From the NCBI GenBank assembly GCA_025916135.1, contig CP104793.1, forward strand, positions 3,596,001-3,660,000: a DNA stretch of 64,000 nucleotides. The letters run 5' to 3'. The position numbers and the translations under genes are program-made. Within the stretch, counting starts at the first letter, position 1. Each line of letters opens with the position of its first letter. The notes below the pieces were generated by a model. That model worked only from the letters and a program-made list of their open reading frames with translations. It made no database searches and was not told the origin of the DNA. Below are positions 9,100 to 17,263 of this stretch, one piece after another. This DNA comes from Rhodobacteraceae bacterium D3-12. Its GTDB lineage: Bacteria > Pseudomonadota > Alphaproteobacteria > Rhodobacterales > Rhodobacteraceae.

Positions 9100-10017
9100 T
9101 CAGCCCCCGGTTTTGCCAAAGGCCGCGATCAATTCATCGAGCGTGTTGAGCATCGACGTCGCGCCGCCACCGGCCACATAAATCGGCGCCGGATCAAGGT
9201 AAACGATCTGTCCTGCCTTGGCCGCTTTGGTCCGCGCGATGATCGCATTATCAAGCGTCGCCTGCGCGGCACCTTCCTGCCCGATCGCGGCCCCCCGATC
9301 AACAACCAGCAACCAATCGGGATCAACCTCGGCAATGAACTCGAACGAAATCGCGTGACCATGCACCGACACCTCAAGGCTCTCGGTCGCCAGCGGCAAC
9401 CCCACAACCGTATGGATCCAGCCAAACCGGCTTCCCGGCCCAAAGGCGGAAATCTTGTTCCCGTTCGCCAGAATGACAAGCCCCTTGCCCTTGCCTTTGA
9501 CCGCGTCGCGCGCCTCGGCAATTTTGCTGTCCAGCTTGGCCAGCAATGCGTCGGCCTTGGCCTCGACCGCGAAAATCTTGCCATAGGCCGCAATCCGCGC
9601 CCGCAAGGCCGCCTCTACGTCGCCGCCCATGATGCTCATGTTGATGACCGGAGCGATCTGCGACAGCGCGTCCACTTTGTCCGATGTGCGCGGCCCGACA
9701 ATCACAAGGTCCGGCCCCATCACTGCCAACGCCTCATAGTCCGGCTCGAAAATCGTGCCCACCGGCGGCACTTTCCCGGCCAATTCCGCAAGGTAGCTGA
9801 CATAGAGCTTTGACGGCACGCCCGCCATCTCGACCCCCAGCGCCTGCAATGTGTCCGCGACCGCAATATCAAACACCGCGACCTTTTCGGGCACCCCGGC
9901 AACCACCGCCTTGCCGGTTGCGGTTTCCACCGTCACCTCGGCCTGCGCCGTCACCGCCGACACCGCCATCACCGTGCAAAACGCCGACACCATAAGAGAA
10001 AGAAGAGGTCTTCGCAT
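9100..10017 (-). CDS. Siderophore-binding periplasmic protein (CeuE/YclQ-like)
   Basis: 305 residues from the ATG at 10017, preceded by AAAGGAT; an in-frame start at 10071 would only add non-signal sequence. The signal peptide ends at AQAEV. Class III (TroA-like) fold as in ferric-siderophore receptors, with FEPDYEALAVMGPDLVI as the typical first-lobe hinge. First gene of the iron operon. Iron dependence is likely, but no Fur or Irr box was identified with confidence upstream. Confidence 0.87.
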   Translation of the reverse strand: MRRPLLSLMVSAFCTVMAVSAVTAQAEVTVETATGKAVVAGVPEKVAVFDIAVADTLQALGVEMAGVPSKLYVSYLAELAGKVPPVGTIFEPDYEALAVMGPDLVIVGPRTSDKVDALSQIAPVINMSIMGGDVEAALRARIAAYGKIFAVEAKADALLAKLDSKIAEARDAVKGKGKGLVILANGNKISAFGPGSRFGWIHTVVGLPLATESLEVSVHGHAISFEFIAEVDPDWLLVVDRGAAIGQEGAAQATLDNAIIARTKAAKAGQIVYLDPAPIYVAGGGATSMLNTLDELIAAFGKTGG

Positions 10018-10309
10018 AACGCCATATCCTTTTGTAAAAGGCACAAGAGCACTGGCGTCGGGCTGGCTCACTTTGTTCGGGGTCGTGGTATCGGATTGTG
10101 CAACCCTTTCGCAAGCCGTAATCCAAGCCGAAAAAGCATATCTTCGGCGGCATCACTCTTGTCGACCACAGCACCGTTAAAACTGCCCGCACGCTTTGGC
10201 TCGCGATCACCGCTGACGTCTAAAGTGCAAACACCAAAACCAATCGCGGCACTGGCTTAACCCGCACCGCGATTGCCCCGCCCCCGGCGCAGGATAGGCT
10301 CGCGCCATC
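10018..10309. other. Divergent intergenic region between iron operon and sensor kinase
   Basis: About 290 bp that must hold the promoters of both flanking transcription units. No small gene, repeat or clear operator was recognised. A weak GGAT lies about 16 bases before the kinase ATG. Confidence 0.4.
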
Positions 10310-12268
10310 ATGCCCGGTTCCGCCCTGACATCCGTTCGCCTGCGCCTCCTGATCATGGCCCTCACGCCATTGATCGTGCTGATGCCGCTGTTGCTGCTTC
10401 TTGGCATGACCCGCTGGACCTCGGACTATGACAAAGTGCTGATCGCCAACGTCGAAAGCGACCTGCGCATCGCCGAACAATACCTCTCGGAACTGGTTAC
10501 CAACACCGGCCGCGACCTTGACGAGATCACAGGCTCCACCGAATTCGCCGCCCTTCTGACCCGCAATAGCACCGCGCATACCGCCTATTTTGCGGCCAAA
10601 CGCGAGGCACTCGGGCTGGATTTCCTCTACTACCTGCCGCTTGACGGCCTCTCGGGTGCGGATCGCTGGCCGGTGGTCCGCGCGGCGGCGGGCGGCACCG
10701 GACGCGCGGCGATTGATATCTTCTCCACTGACGATCTCTCGGCCATTTCCCACGAACTCGCCGCCCAAGCCCGCATCGAACTCATCCCGACCGAGGCCGC
10801 AGTCCCCACCACCCGCACCGCCGAGGATCGCGGCATGGTCGTCCACGGCGCCAGCCCGGTGCGGATCGCCGGCCATAACGGCGTGCTCGTCGGTGGCATC
10901 CTGTTAAACCGCAACCTGCAATTCATCGACACGATCAATGCGCTGGTCTACCTCAACGCCGTCACCGGCGGTGACCGGCTCGGCACCGCAACGCTCTTTC
11001 TCGACGACGTGCGCGTCTCAACCAACGTGCGCCTGTTCGAAGACGTCCGCGCGCTTGGCACCCGCGTTTCCGCCGCCGTGCGCAGCGAGGTGCTCGACCA
11101 TGGCAAAACATGGCTCGACCGCGCTTTTGTGGTCAATGACTGGTATATTTCCGGCTACTTGCCCCTCACCGACAGCTTCGGCACCGACGTCGGGATGCTC
11201 TATGTCGGCTTCCTCGAAGCGCCGTTTTCGGCGGCGAAACGCTCGGCCTTCCTGTGGATGATGGCGGCATTTATTGCCGTCCTCGCCCTGTCGGCACCGC
11301 TGTTCTTCTGGCTCGCCAAAAGCATCTTTTCCCCTCTCGAACGCATGACCCGCGTGATGAACAAAGTCGAAAAAGGCGACCTCTCGGCGCGCAACGGCGA
11401 TATCGGTGCGCGCGATGAAATCGGCGCGGTCGCCGCGCATCTCGACAGTCTCCTCAATCAGGTTCAGGACCGCGACCAACGCCTGCGCGCTTGGGCCGAT
11501 GAACTCAACCTGCGCGTCGAAGAGCGCACCGCCGAACTGCGCGACGCCAACGCCAAGCTCGAACAAACCTTCAAGCAACTCGTCATGTCCGAAAAACTCG
11601 CCTCGATCGGTGAAATCACCGCCGGGGTGGCTCATGAGATCAACAACCCCGTGGCCGTGATCCAAGGCAACGTCGACGTCATGCGCGAAACCCTCGGGGC
11701 GCATGCCGACGCGGTTACGACCGAAATGAACCTGATCGACCGCCAAGTCGCACGCATCGACGCCATCGTTGGCAAGCTCTTGCAATTCGCCCGCCCGGGC
11801 GAGTTCTCGGGCTATGACGAAACCGTCGATCTGCCCCCCGTGGTCGCGGATTGCCTCGTGCTCGTCGATCACCTGATCTCGAAACGCGAGATCACGGTCG
11901 AGCGCGATTTCACCGATCCGCCCATGGTCAAAATCGACCCCGGCGAGATGCAGCAAGTGGTCATCAACCTGATCGTCAACGCGGTGCAGGCGATGGGCGA
12001 CAGCGGCACGCTGACACTGTCCCTGCGCCCCGAAACCCGCGACGGCACCCAAGGCACCACCCTCACCGTACGCGACACCGGCCCCGGCATCCCCGAGGAC
12101 AAGATCGCCACCGTGTTCGACCCGTTTTTTACCACCAAACAGGCCACCGGCACCGGGCTCGGCCTGTCGATTTCGCAAACCCTCGTGCAACGCGCGGGTG
12201 GTTTGATCTCGGCACGCAACCCGCCCGGCGGCGGCGCCGAGTTCACCGTCTGGCTGCCTGCGGTATAG
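10310..12268 (+). CDS. Membrane sensor histidine kinase (Cache-HAMP-HisKA-HATPase)
   Basis: 652 residues. Membrane helix at about 11-33, a periplasmic Cache-type sensor region (about 40-310), a second helix at about 315-337, HAMP to about 390, and a coiled coil containing RVEERTAELRDANAKLEQ. The HisKA phospho-acceptor is His442 in GVAHEINNP, followed by an N box (NLIVNAVQAM), G1 (DTGPGIP) and G2 (GTGLGLSIS). Convergent with the NtrC-like regulator at 12484-13836, its likely partner. Placement beside the FDH island suggests it senses a signal linked to formate or electron-acceptor metabolism; the ligand is unknown. Confidence 0.88.
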   Translation: MPGSALTSVRLRLLIMALTPLIVLMPLLLLLGMTRWTSDYDKVLIANVESDLRIAEQYLSELVTNTGRDLDEITGSTEFAALLTRNSTAHTAYFAAKREALGLDFLYYLPLDGLSGADRWPVVRAAAGGTGRAAIDIFSTDDLSAISHELAAQARIELIPTEAAVPTTRTAEDRGMVVHGASPVRIAGHNGVLVGGILLNRNLQFIDTINALVYLNAVTGGDRLGTATLFLDDVRVSTNVRLFEDVRALGTRVSAAVRSEVLDHGKTWLDRAFVVNDWYISGYLPLTDSFGTDVGMLYVGFLEAPFSAAKRSAFLWMMAAFIAVLALSAPLFFWLAKSIFSPLERMTRVMNKVEKGDLSARNGDIGARDEIGAVAAHLDSLLNQVQDRDQRLRAWADELNLRVEERTAELRDANAKLEQTFKQLVMSEKLASIGEITAGVAHEINNPVAVIQGNVDVMRETLGAHADAVTTEMNLIDRQVARIDAIVGKLLQFARPGEFSGYDETVDLPPVVADCLVLVDHLISKREITVERDFTDPPMVKIDPGEMQQVVINLIVNAVQAMGDSGTLTLSLRPETRDGTQGTTLTVRDTGPGIPEDKIATVFDPFFTTKQATGTGLGLSISQTLVQRAGGLISARNPPGGGAEFTVWLPAV

Positions 12269-12269
12269 G

Positions 12270-12342
12270 GCCCGGCGGCCTGCGGCCTTGTTCCGGCCCA
12301 AAAGACCACCCCACCCGGAACCAAGCCCGCAGGGCGCCGGGT
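12270..12342. repeat. Large imperfect hairpin after the sensor kinase gene
   Basis: The segment at 12270-12295 is nearly complementary to 12316-12342 (outer arms CCCGGCGG and CGCCGGG, inner GTTCCGG and CCGGAAC). Its right arm reuses bases 12334-12342, which also belong to the left arm of the longer inverted repeat at 12334-12480, so the two foldings exclude each other. No U-tract follows. Confidence 0.6.
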
Positions 12343-12480
12343 GAGCGCCTGCCCGTCCCGGCGGGCTGGCGCTTTTGCAAAGAACAACGCACCATACAAA
12401 ACGCACACGGACCCGGCACGATAAAGTGGCCACCACGACCGTTGCAGGCGCCACCCCACGGGCAGGCGCTCACCCGGCGC
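12314..12480 (+). repeat. Copy A of a dispersed structured intergenic element
   Basis: Perfect 23-nt complementary arms at 12334-12356 and 12458-12480 enclose about 101 nt. Inside are GGGCTGGCG (12363-12371) and, 48 nt later, GATAAAGTG (12420-12428), which is 29 nt from the right arm. The same blocks with nearly the same spacing recur in reverse orientation at 28105-28262, where the arms have a different sequence but are again fully complementary. It separates two convergent genes. It could be a REP/MITE-like element or a conserved RNA fold. Confidence 0.7.
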
Positions 12481-12483
12481 GCG

Positions 12484-13836
12484 TCACTCCCCCCAGGCCG
12501 CACACTTCCGGTCAATCGTCTTACGCGAAACACCCAACCGCCGCGCCGCCTCGGCGCGGTTGCCGTCACATTGATCCAGCACATGCAGGATGTGCCGCTG
12601 CATCACCAGATCAAGCGTGTCCATCGCCTCGGCGCCAACCACCGATCCGCCCCCGGCAAACGCCTCGGGGAACCCACCAAGGATAAGCGACCGCTCCATC
12701 AGATTGCGCAACTCCCGCACATTGCCGGGCCAGTCATGTCGCCTAAGCTTCAGCAGGGTCTCCTCATCCAACTCAAGCGCCCGCATCCCCAGAACCTGCG
12801 CGAAATGCGCCATGAAATGCGCCGCCAACTCGACAATATCCTCCGAGCGGTCGCGCAGCGGCGGCATCTCGATATTCACCACGTTGATCCGATGATAAAG
12901 ATCGGCGCGGAACCGCCCCTCCGCCACCGCCGCCTCAAGGTCCGCATTGGTCGCAAAACAAAACCTGAGGTTTAGCGGAATGTCGCGCTCCCCGCCAACC
13001 GGCCTGATCCGCTGATCCTCCAGCACGCGCAGCAACGCCGCCTGCAACGGCTCGGGCATCTGCGCCACCTCGTCGAGGAAAAGCGTCCCGCCATCCGCCA
13101 ACAGGAAAAGCCCCGCCTTGTGCTGCTCTTCGCCCACGACGATCCCGAACAGATCATGCGCAATCCGCTCCGGCGCAATCGCGGCACAGTTCACCGCCAC
13201 AAACGGCTTCTCGGCGCGGTCCGATAATTGGTGCAACGTGCGCGCCGCGACCTCCTTGCCGGTGCCGCTCGCGCCGGTAAACAACACCGGCGTCGGCAAT
13301 GGCGCCAGTTTGGCCAGCATCGCCCGCACCTCGGCCAACGCGGGCGACTGCCCCAACAGCTTGCCCCGCGCCCCGTCCGATGACAGCTCATGCCGCAAAA
13401 GCGTATTATCCCGCCGCAGGTTCTTGCGATCCAAGGTGCGCGACACGGCGTTCAATATCTGATTGGCGCGAAACGGCTTGAGCACAAAATCACTCACCCC
13501 CGCGCGCAGCGCAAGGATTGCGGTCTCAAGATCGGCATAGGCGGTGATCAGAATGGTATCGGCAAACAGCCCCAGCCGACCCTGCTCTGTGACCCAATCA
13601 AGCCCCGTCTTTCCGGGCATGATATTGTCCAAAATCACCAGATCAAAATGCGCCTTGTCCAACGCTTGCGTGCCCTCTTCGGGCGACGCGGCCTCGACCA
13701 CCCGCTTGCACCGCGGCTCCAGAATTTTGCTCAGAAAATTGCGCATCCCCGGCTCGTCATCAACCACAAGGATCGACGCCCCAGCCAGCGTGCTGCCAAA
13801 TTCTTCTACGTCACGAGTGTTGCGCATCCCGCTCAA
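12484..13836 (-). CDS. NtrC-family response regulator lacking the GAFTGA sigma-54 motif
   Basis: 450 residues: receiver domain (phospho-acceptor Asp70 in VILDNIMPG, Lys at about 120), AAA+ domain with Walker A GASGTGKE (188-195) and Walker B GTLFLDE (250-256), and a Fis-type C-terminal helix-turn-helix (AEAARRLGVSRKTIDRK). The loop after LFG, where sigma-54 activators carry GAFTGA, reads IVVGEEQHKAG and is about four residues shorter than in E. coli NtrC. It therefore probably does not act through sigma-54. The start is a TTG overlapping the microprotein stop (TTGA); an ATG nine bases in is the alternative. Distal gene of the FDH operon. Confidence 0.88.
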   Translation of the reverse strand: MSGMRNTRDVEEFGSTLAGASILVVDDEPGMRNFLSKILEPRCKRVVEAASPEEGTQALDKAHFDLVILDNIMPGKTGLDWVTEQGRLGLFADTILITAYADLETAILALRAGVSDFVLKPFRANQILNAVSRTLDRKNLRRDNTLLRHELSSDGARGKLLGQSPALAEVRAMLAKLAPLPTPVLFTGASGTGKEVAARTLHQLSDRAEKPFVAVNCAAIAPERIAHDLFGIVVGEEQHKAGLFLLADGGTLFLDEVAQMPEPLQAALLRVLEDQRIRPVGGERDIPLNLRFCFATNADLEAAVAEGRFRADLYHRINVVNIEMPPLRDRSEDIVELAAHFMAHFAQVLGMRALELDEETLLKLRRHDWPGNVRELRNLMERSLILGGFPEAFAGGGSVVGAEAMDTLDLVMQRHILHVLDQCDGNRAEAARRLGVSRKTIDRKCAAWGE

Positions 13837-13958
13837 TTCAACCGAACAGAGCCGCCCGACTGGCGCTCAGCCGCCGAAAAGCCGATCTCATCCAACACGA
13901 AACTCGCCGCAACGGCGATCACGATTGCTCCGGCAAACCCGGCCCACATGGCTTTCAT
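13833..13958 (-). CDS. 41-residue single-span membrane microprotein in the FDH operon
   Basis: ATG at 13958 overlaps the WD40-cytochrome stop (ATGA), and its own stop overlaps the regulator's TTG start, so it is tightly coupled on both sides. It begins MKAMWAGFAGAIVIAVAASF, a hydrophobic span of about 18 residues, then a short polar tail ending SVRLN. Not recognised as a named family. Position suggests a small membrane subunit or anchor of the FDH/cytochrome complex. Confidence 0.7.
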   Translation of the reverse strand: MKAMWAGFAGAIVIAVAASFVLDEIGFSAAERQSGGSVRLN

Positions 13959-15292
13959 GGCGTATCTCTCTTGGTGGCCTCTTTCAGAAACGCGATCAGA
14001 TCGGCCCGATCTCCCGCTCCCGCGATCACCTGCATCGGCATCTTTGATCCCGGTATATAATGGTCTGGCCCCTGATCGAACAGCGCGTCGATGCTCGCAT
14101 CATTCCAGATGATGTCCGACCCGTCCAGCACCGGCGAATAGGCATAGCCCGCAACCGTGCCCGCACGCCGGCCAAACACCTGAAAAAGGCTCGGCCCCGC
14201 CTTGCGTGACGGCCCCTTTTCCAGCGCATGACAAATCGAACATTTGCGCATGAACTGGCGCTCGCCGTTGGGCATTTTGTCGGCATCACGCAGGAATGTG
14301 CGCTCTTGCCCCATGGTGGCGCCAAACTTGTCCAGCGTCTCGACTGGCCAGCCATAGGCGACATCATCCAAACCTCCGGCCCAGATCATTTCGCCATCGC
14401 GTGAAAAGGCCAACGCCCAAACCGGCCCGCGCCGCGTGGCCCGAAAATCGCGTGTGATCCGCCAGCCGCCAGCCTCTGATCCGGCACCCATTCCAACGCC
14501 CAGCATCATGATATAGCCCTGACCGTCGCCCACCGCGATCTGCGCCGTCTCGCGGTGATAGGCCATCGCCAGAACCGGTCGCCGCTCAAGCGTGAAATCC
14601 GCGACCGGCTTGCCGCTCTCGGCCTCGATCACCCGCGTCACACCGTCCACCGCGCCATAGGCAAGCCACCCCTCACCGACCACCAAGCGGTTCACACCAA
14701 ACCCGTGGCGCACCAATGGCAAGGGCGCCGCCTCGGGCTGCGTCATGTCATAGCGCAACACCTGCCCGCCGGTCGTCGCCGCATAAAGCACCTTACCGCC
14801 TTGTGAAAACGCCAGCGCATTCACCCCCGCTCCGGGGGCGGCCAGGTCATAGGCCTCCCCAGCGTCAAGCGGCCACATCTTTATCGTGCCGTCCCAGCTT
14901 CCGCTGGCCACCCACATCCCGCCGGGTTGCACCGCCAGCGATGTGACTTTGCCGCGATGCCTGCCCAAAACCTGCGACGTAGCCTCGCGCCATAAGCGCA
15001 CGGAAAAATCGTCACCGGCGGACACCACCGCCTGAGCTGCCTGATCTGCCTGATCCGCGCCACCTTCGCTTGCAACGAACACCACCGCGTTCACCGCTGC
15101 GGCATGCCCGTCCAGCCACTTGGGCACGCGCCCGTCCCAGAGCCCGACCGAGTTGTCAAAACTCGCCGTTGCCACCTGTCCGGCACCGGAAACGGCAATC
15201 GCCATGACCGGCCCGCCATGCCCCTTCAGCGTGGTGAACTCCTGCGCCTCAACCGGCGCGGCAACCATTACCAAGGCCCAAAGCCAGCGCAT
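13955..15292 (-). CDS. WD40-repeat protein fused to a C-terminal cytochrome c domain
   Basis: 445 residues from an ATG four bases after the FDH gamma stop; a signal peptide ends near VEAQEF. Residues about 18-320 form a seven-bladed WD40-like propeller with repeats such as GHGGPVMAIAVSG, SAGDDFSVRLW and ASGSWDGTIKMW. The last 110 residues are a class I cytochrome c: heme site CSICH, and distal Met likely in GSKMPMQ. Periplasmic. Co-transcribed with FDH, so it may take electrons from the FDH/cytochrome b branch or couple FDH to another acceptor. Confidence 0.87.
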   Translation of the reverse strand: MRWLWALVMVAAPVEAQEFTTLKGHGGPVMAIAVSGAGQVATASFDNSVGLWDGRVPKWLDGHAAAVNAVVFVASEGGADQADQAAQAVVSAGDDFSVRLWREATSQVLGRHRGKVTSLAVQPGGMWVASGSWDGTIKMWPLDAGEAYDLAAPGAGVNALAFSQGGKVLYAATTGGQVLRYDMTQPEAAPLPLVRHGFGVNRLVVGEGWLAYGAVDGVTRVIEAESGKPVADFTLERRPVLAMAYHRETAQIAVGDGQGYIMMLGVGMGAGSEAGGWRITRDFRATRRGPVWALAFSRDGEMIWAGGLDDVAYGWPVETLDKFGATMGQERTFLRDADKMPNGERQFMRKCSICHALEKGPSRKAGPSLFQVFGRRAGTVAGYAYSPVLDGSDIIWNDASIDALFDQGPDHYIPGSKMPMQVIAGAGDRADLIAFLKEATKRDTP

Positions 15293-15296
15293 GGGA

Positions 15297-16526
15297 TCAT
15301 TCCGCAGGCGTCGCGTCCGATGACGGCGGCGCCTTGGCATCCTGCGCCTCTTTCGCCTTCATCTCATCCAGCCAGATCGAGTGGTGCTGATACGCCCATG
15401 CCTCGTCCACCTCGCCGGTGCCCATGGCATCAAACGCGCCTTCCATCCCGATCGACCCGATATAGATATGCGCGATGATGATCGCCATCAGAACAAAGGC
15501 GACAATCGCATGCCACAGCTGCGCATATTGCATTTCTTCCTGCGGGCTAAGCGCGGTCGGCAACTCGCCAAAGCCAAGCAAGCCGGAAATCCCCAGATCG
15601 TTCAGCAACCCAAAGGTCTTGGCGAACATCGGCATTTCGAACGGAAACAACAGCGACAGACCCGTCATCGCAATCGACGTGCCAAAAACGATCACCGACC
15701 AGAAAATCACCTTCTGACCGGCGTTGAATTTCTTCGCTGGCGGGTGCTTCTTGCCGATAATCCCGCCGAACTGACGCAACCAAGTAATGTCGGTGCGGTT
15801 GGGAATGTTGTGAATGACCCACATGAAAAACACCATGACAAGCCCCAGCATGAACGCCCAAGCGAGGTTGTTATGAAGCCACTTGGACCAGATCAACAAA
15901 GTCGCATTCACGTCCTTACCCAGATAAGGCGCGATGAAAATCCGCCCGAACAGCGTCAGCAACCCGGTCAGACCAAGCACCACAAACGATCCGGCCAACA
16001 GCCAATGGGCAAAGCGTTCCACGAATTTAAACCGCGTCACGGTGCGCCCGGTTTCGTCCTCATCCAGCCTGACGCGCCCGCGCAGCAGGAAAAACACGAT
16101 CAACACCCCGATTGTGCCCAGCAACAACCACCCGCCATAGGTCCGCAATGGGCCTTGGCGAAAGCTCAGCCACCACATGCCGCCATCCTGCACCAGCACC
16201 TTGGCCGTATCGCCCCCGGCGGACACTTTCACATCTGCCGAGCCATAGCGCAGCGCGCGCCACAGCTCCGGGTCCGATGCCCCGCCCAAAGTGCCTAGCT
16301 GCGAGGCAATCCCCGCCGCGCTGTCCGGGTTGCCCGTGGCATTGCGGCGAAACGCGTCGTCCACCTTGTCACCGCGCTGGCGCGCCATGATATCATCCAG
16401 GGTCTGCGCCCCGCCGGTTGCCGACCGGTCCGGGGCGGCGGGTTGCTCCTGAGCCTGCGCCTGCGCGCCCGGCACCAAACCGCTCAGCATCAATGTCAAG
16501 ACAAGTGCATATGCAATGCGCAGCAT
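15297..16526 (-). CDS. Formate dehydrogenase gamma subunit (cytochrome b556 membrane anchor)
   Basis: 409 residues. Signal peptide, a periplasmic N-terminal extension of about 110 residues, then four helices of the FdoI/FdnI type. Candidate heme b histidines are in VERFAHWLLAG, WSKWLHNNLAW and LWHAIVAF. It anchors the alpha-beta pair and passes formate electrons to the quinone pool. The gap to the beta gene is 126 bp and contains two hairpins, so expression may be tuned separately. The C-terminal tail is Ala- and Lys-rich. Confidence 0.9.
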   Translation of the reverse strand: MLRIAYALVLTLMLSGLVPGAQAQAQEQPAAPDRSATGGAQTLDDIMARQRGDKVDDAFRRNATGNPDSAAGIASQLGTLGGASDPELWRALRYGSADVKVSAGGDTAKVLVQDGGMWWLSFRQGPLRTYGGWLLLGTIGVLIVFFLLRGRVRLDEDETGRTVTRFKFVERFAHWLLAGSFVVLGLTGLLTLFGRIFIAPYLGKDVNATLLIWSKWLHNNLAWAFMLGLVMVFFMWVIHNIPNRTDITWLRQFGGIIGKKHPPAKKFNAGQKVIFWSVIVFGTSIAMTGLSLLFPFEMPMFAKTFGLLNDLGISGLLGFGELPTALSPQEEMQYAQLWHAIVAFVLMAIIIAHIYIGSIGMEGAFDAMGTGEVDEAWAYQHHSIWLDEMKAKEAQDAKAPPSSDATPAE

Positions 16527-16549
16527 CTGTCGCCCTCCTCGGGGTCTTT

Positions 16550-16607
16550 GAATTCTTCAAAAATCTGCGAAGCAGAGCGGCCCCCGCAAAGGCGCCGCTC
16601 CTTTTTT
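16550..16607. terminator. Pair of hairpins between FDH beta and gamma genes
   Basis: GAGCGGC (16575-16581) pairs with GCCGCTC (16594-16600) and is followed by CTTTTTT on the plus strand, a good terminator for antisense transcription. On the coding (minus) strand a second small hairpin TCTGC-TTC-GCAGA is followed by TTTTTG, a possible weak attenuator before the gamma gene. Confidence 0.55.
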
Positions 16608-16652
16608 CATTGGCGTCGGGCGGGGCATGACCCCGCCACCACCGATCCGCGA

Positions 16653-17250
16653 TCAGCCGCCCTTCTGGTCATAGGCAGTGCCCCAACCCCAAGCGCCCGA
16701 GCCAAAGCCACGGGCCACAACGCGCTCGCGGTAAATGGCCGACACAACGTCGCCATCCCCCGCCAACAGCGCCTTGGTCGAACACATCTCGGCACAGATC
16801 GGCAGCTTGCCTTCCGCGATGCGGTTCCGCCCGTATTTGGCGAATTCCGCGGTCGAGTTGTTCTCCTCCGGGCCACCGGCACAGAAGGTGCACTTGTCCA
16901 TCTTGCCGCGCGACCCGAAATTGCCTGCCTGCGGATATTGCGGCGCGCCAAACGGGCACGCGTAAAAGCAATAGCCACAGCCAATGCACAGGTCGGCCCT
17001 TGGAATGCAGCACCACACCTTCTTCGGTCTGGTAAAAGCAATCCACCGGGCAAACGGCCATACAGGGCGCATCCGAACAATGCATGCAGGCAACCGAGAT
17101 CGAGCGTTCGCCCGGCTTCCCGTCTTGGATCGTCACCACGCGGCGGCGGTTGATCCCCCAAGGCACTTCATGCTCGTTCTTACACGCGGTGACACAGGCG
17201 TTGCACTCGATGCAGCGTTCAGCGTCGCAGAGAAACTTTGCTCTAGCCAT
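16653..17250 (-). pseudogene. Formate dehydrogenase beta subunit (4Fe-4S ferredoxin), frameshifted
   Basis: The ATG at 17250 has AGGAG seven bases upstream. The first 85 or so residues are a normal FDH beta start with CIECNACVTACKNE and CMHCSDAPCMAVCPVDC. The frame breaks at GGG (plus-strand CCC, 16997-16999). Removing one G restores the rest: CIGCGYCFYACPFG, CTFCAGG, CAEMCSTKAL and a C-terminus ending AYDQKGG. As written the product would lose clusters three and four and could not transfer electrons. Full length about 198 residues. Either an indel error in the assembly or real inactivation. Confidence 0.88.
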
Positions 17251-17263
17251 GTTCAGTTCTCCT

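Noticed and set aside
11018-12454. 478-residue minus-strand ORF under the sensor kinase
   Set aside because: Antisense to HAMP, HisKA and HATPase domains that are clearly coding on the plus strand.
16653-17093. Downstream half of FDH beta as an independent gene
   Set aside because: Its first 35 or so residues (MPACIVRM...) are out-of-frame reading of the upstream cluster region; one base change fuses both halves into a normal subunit.
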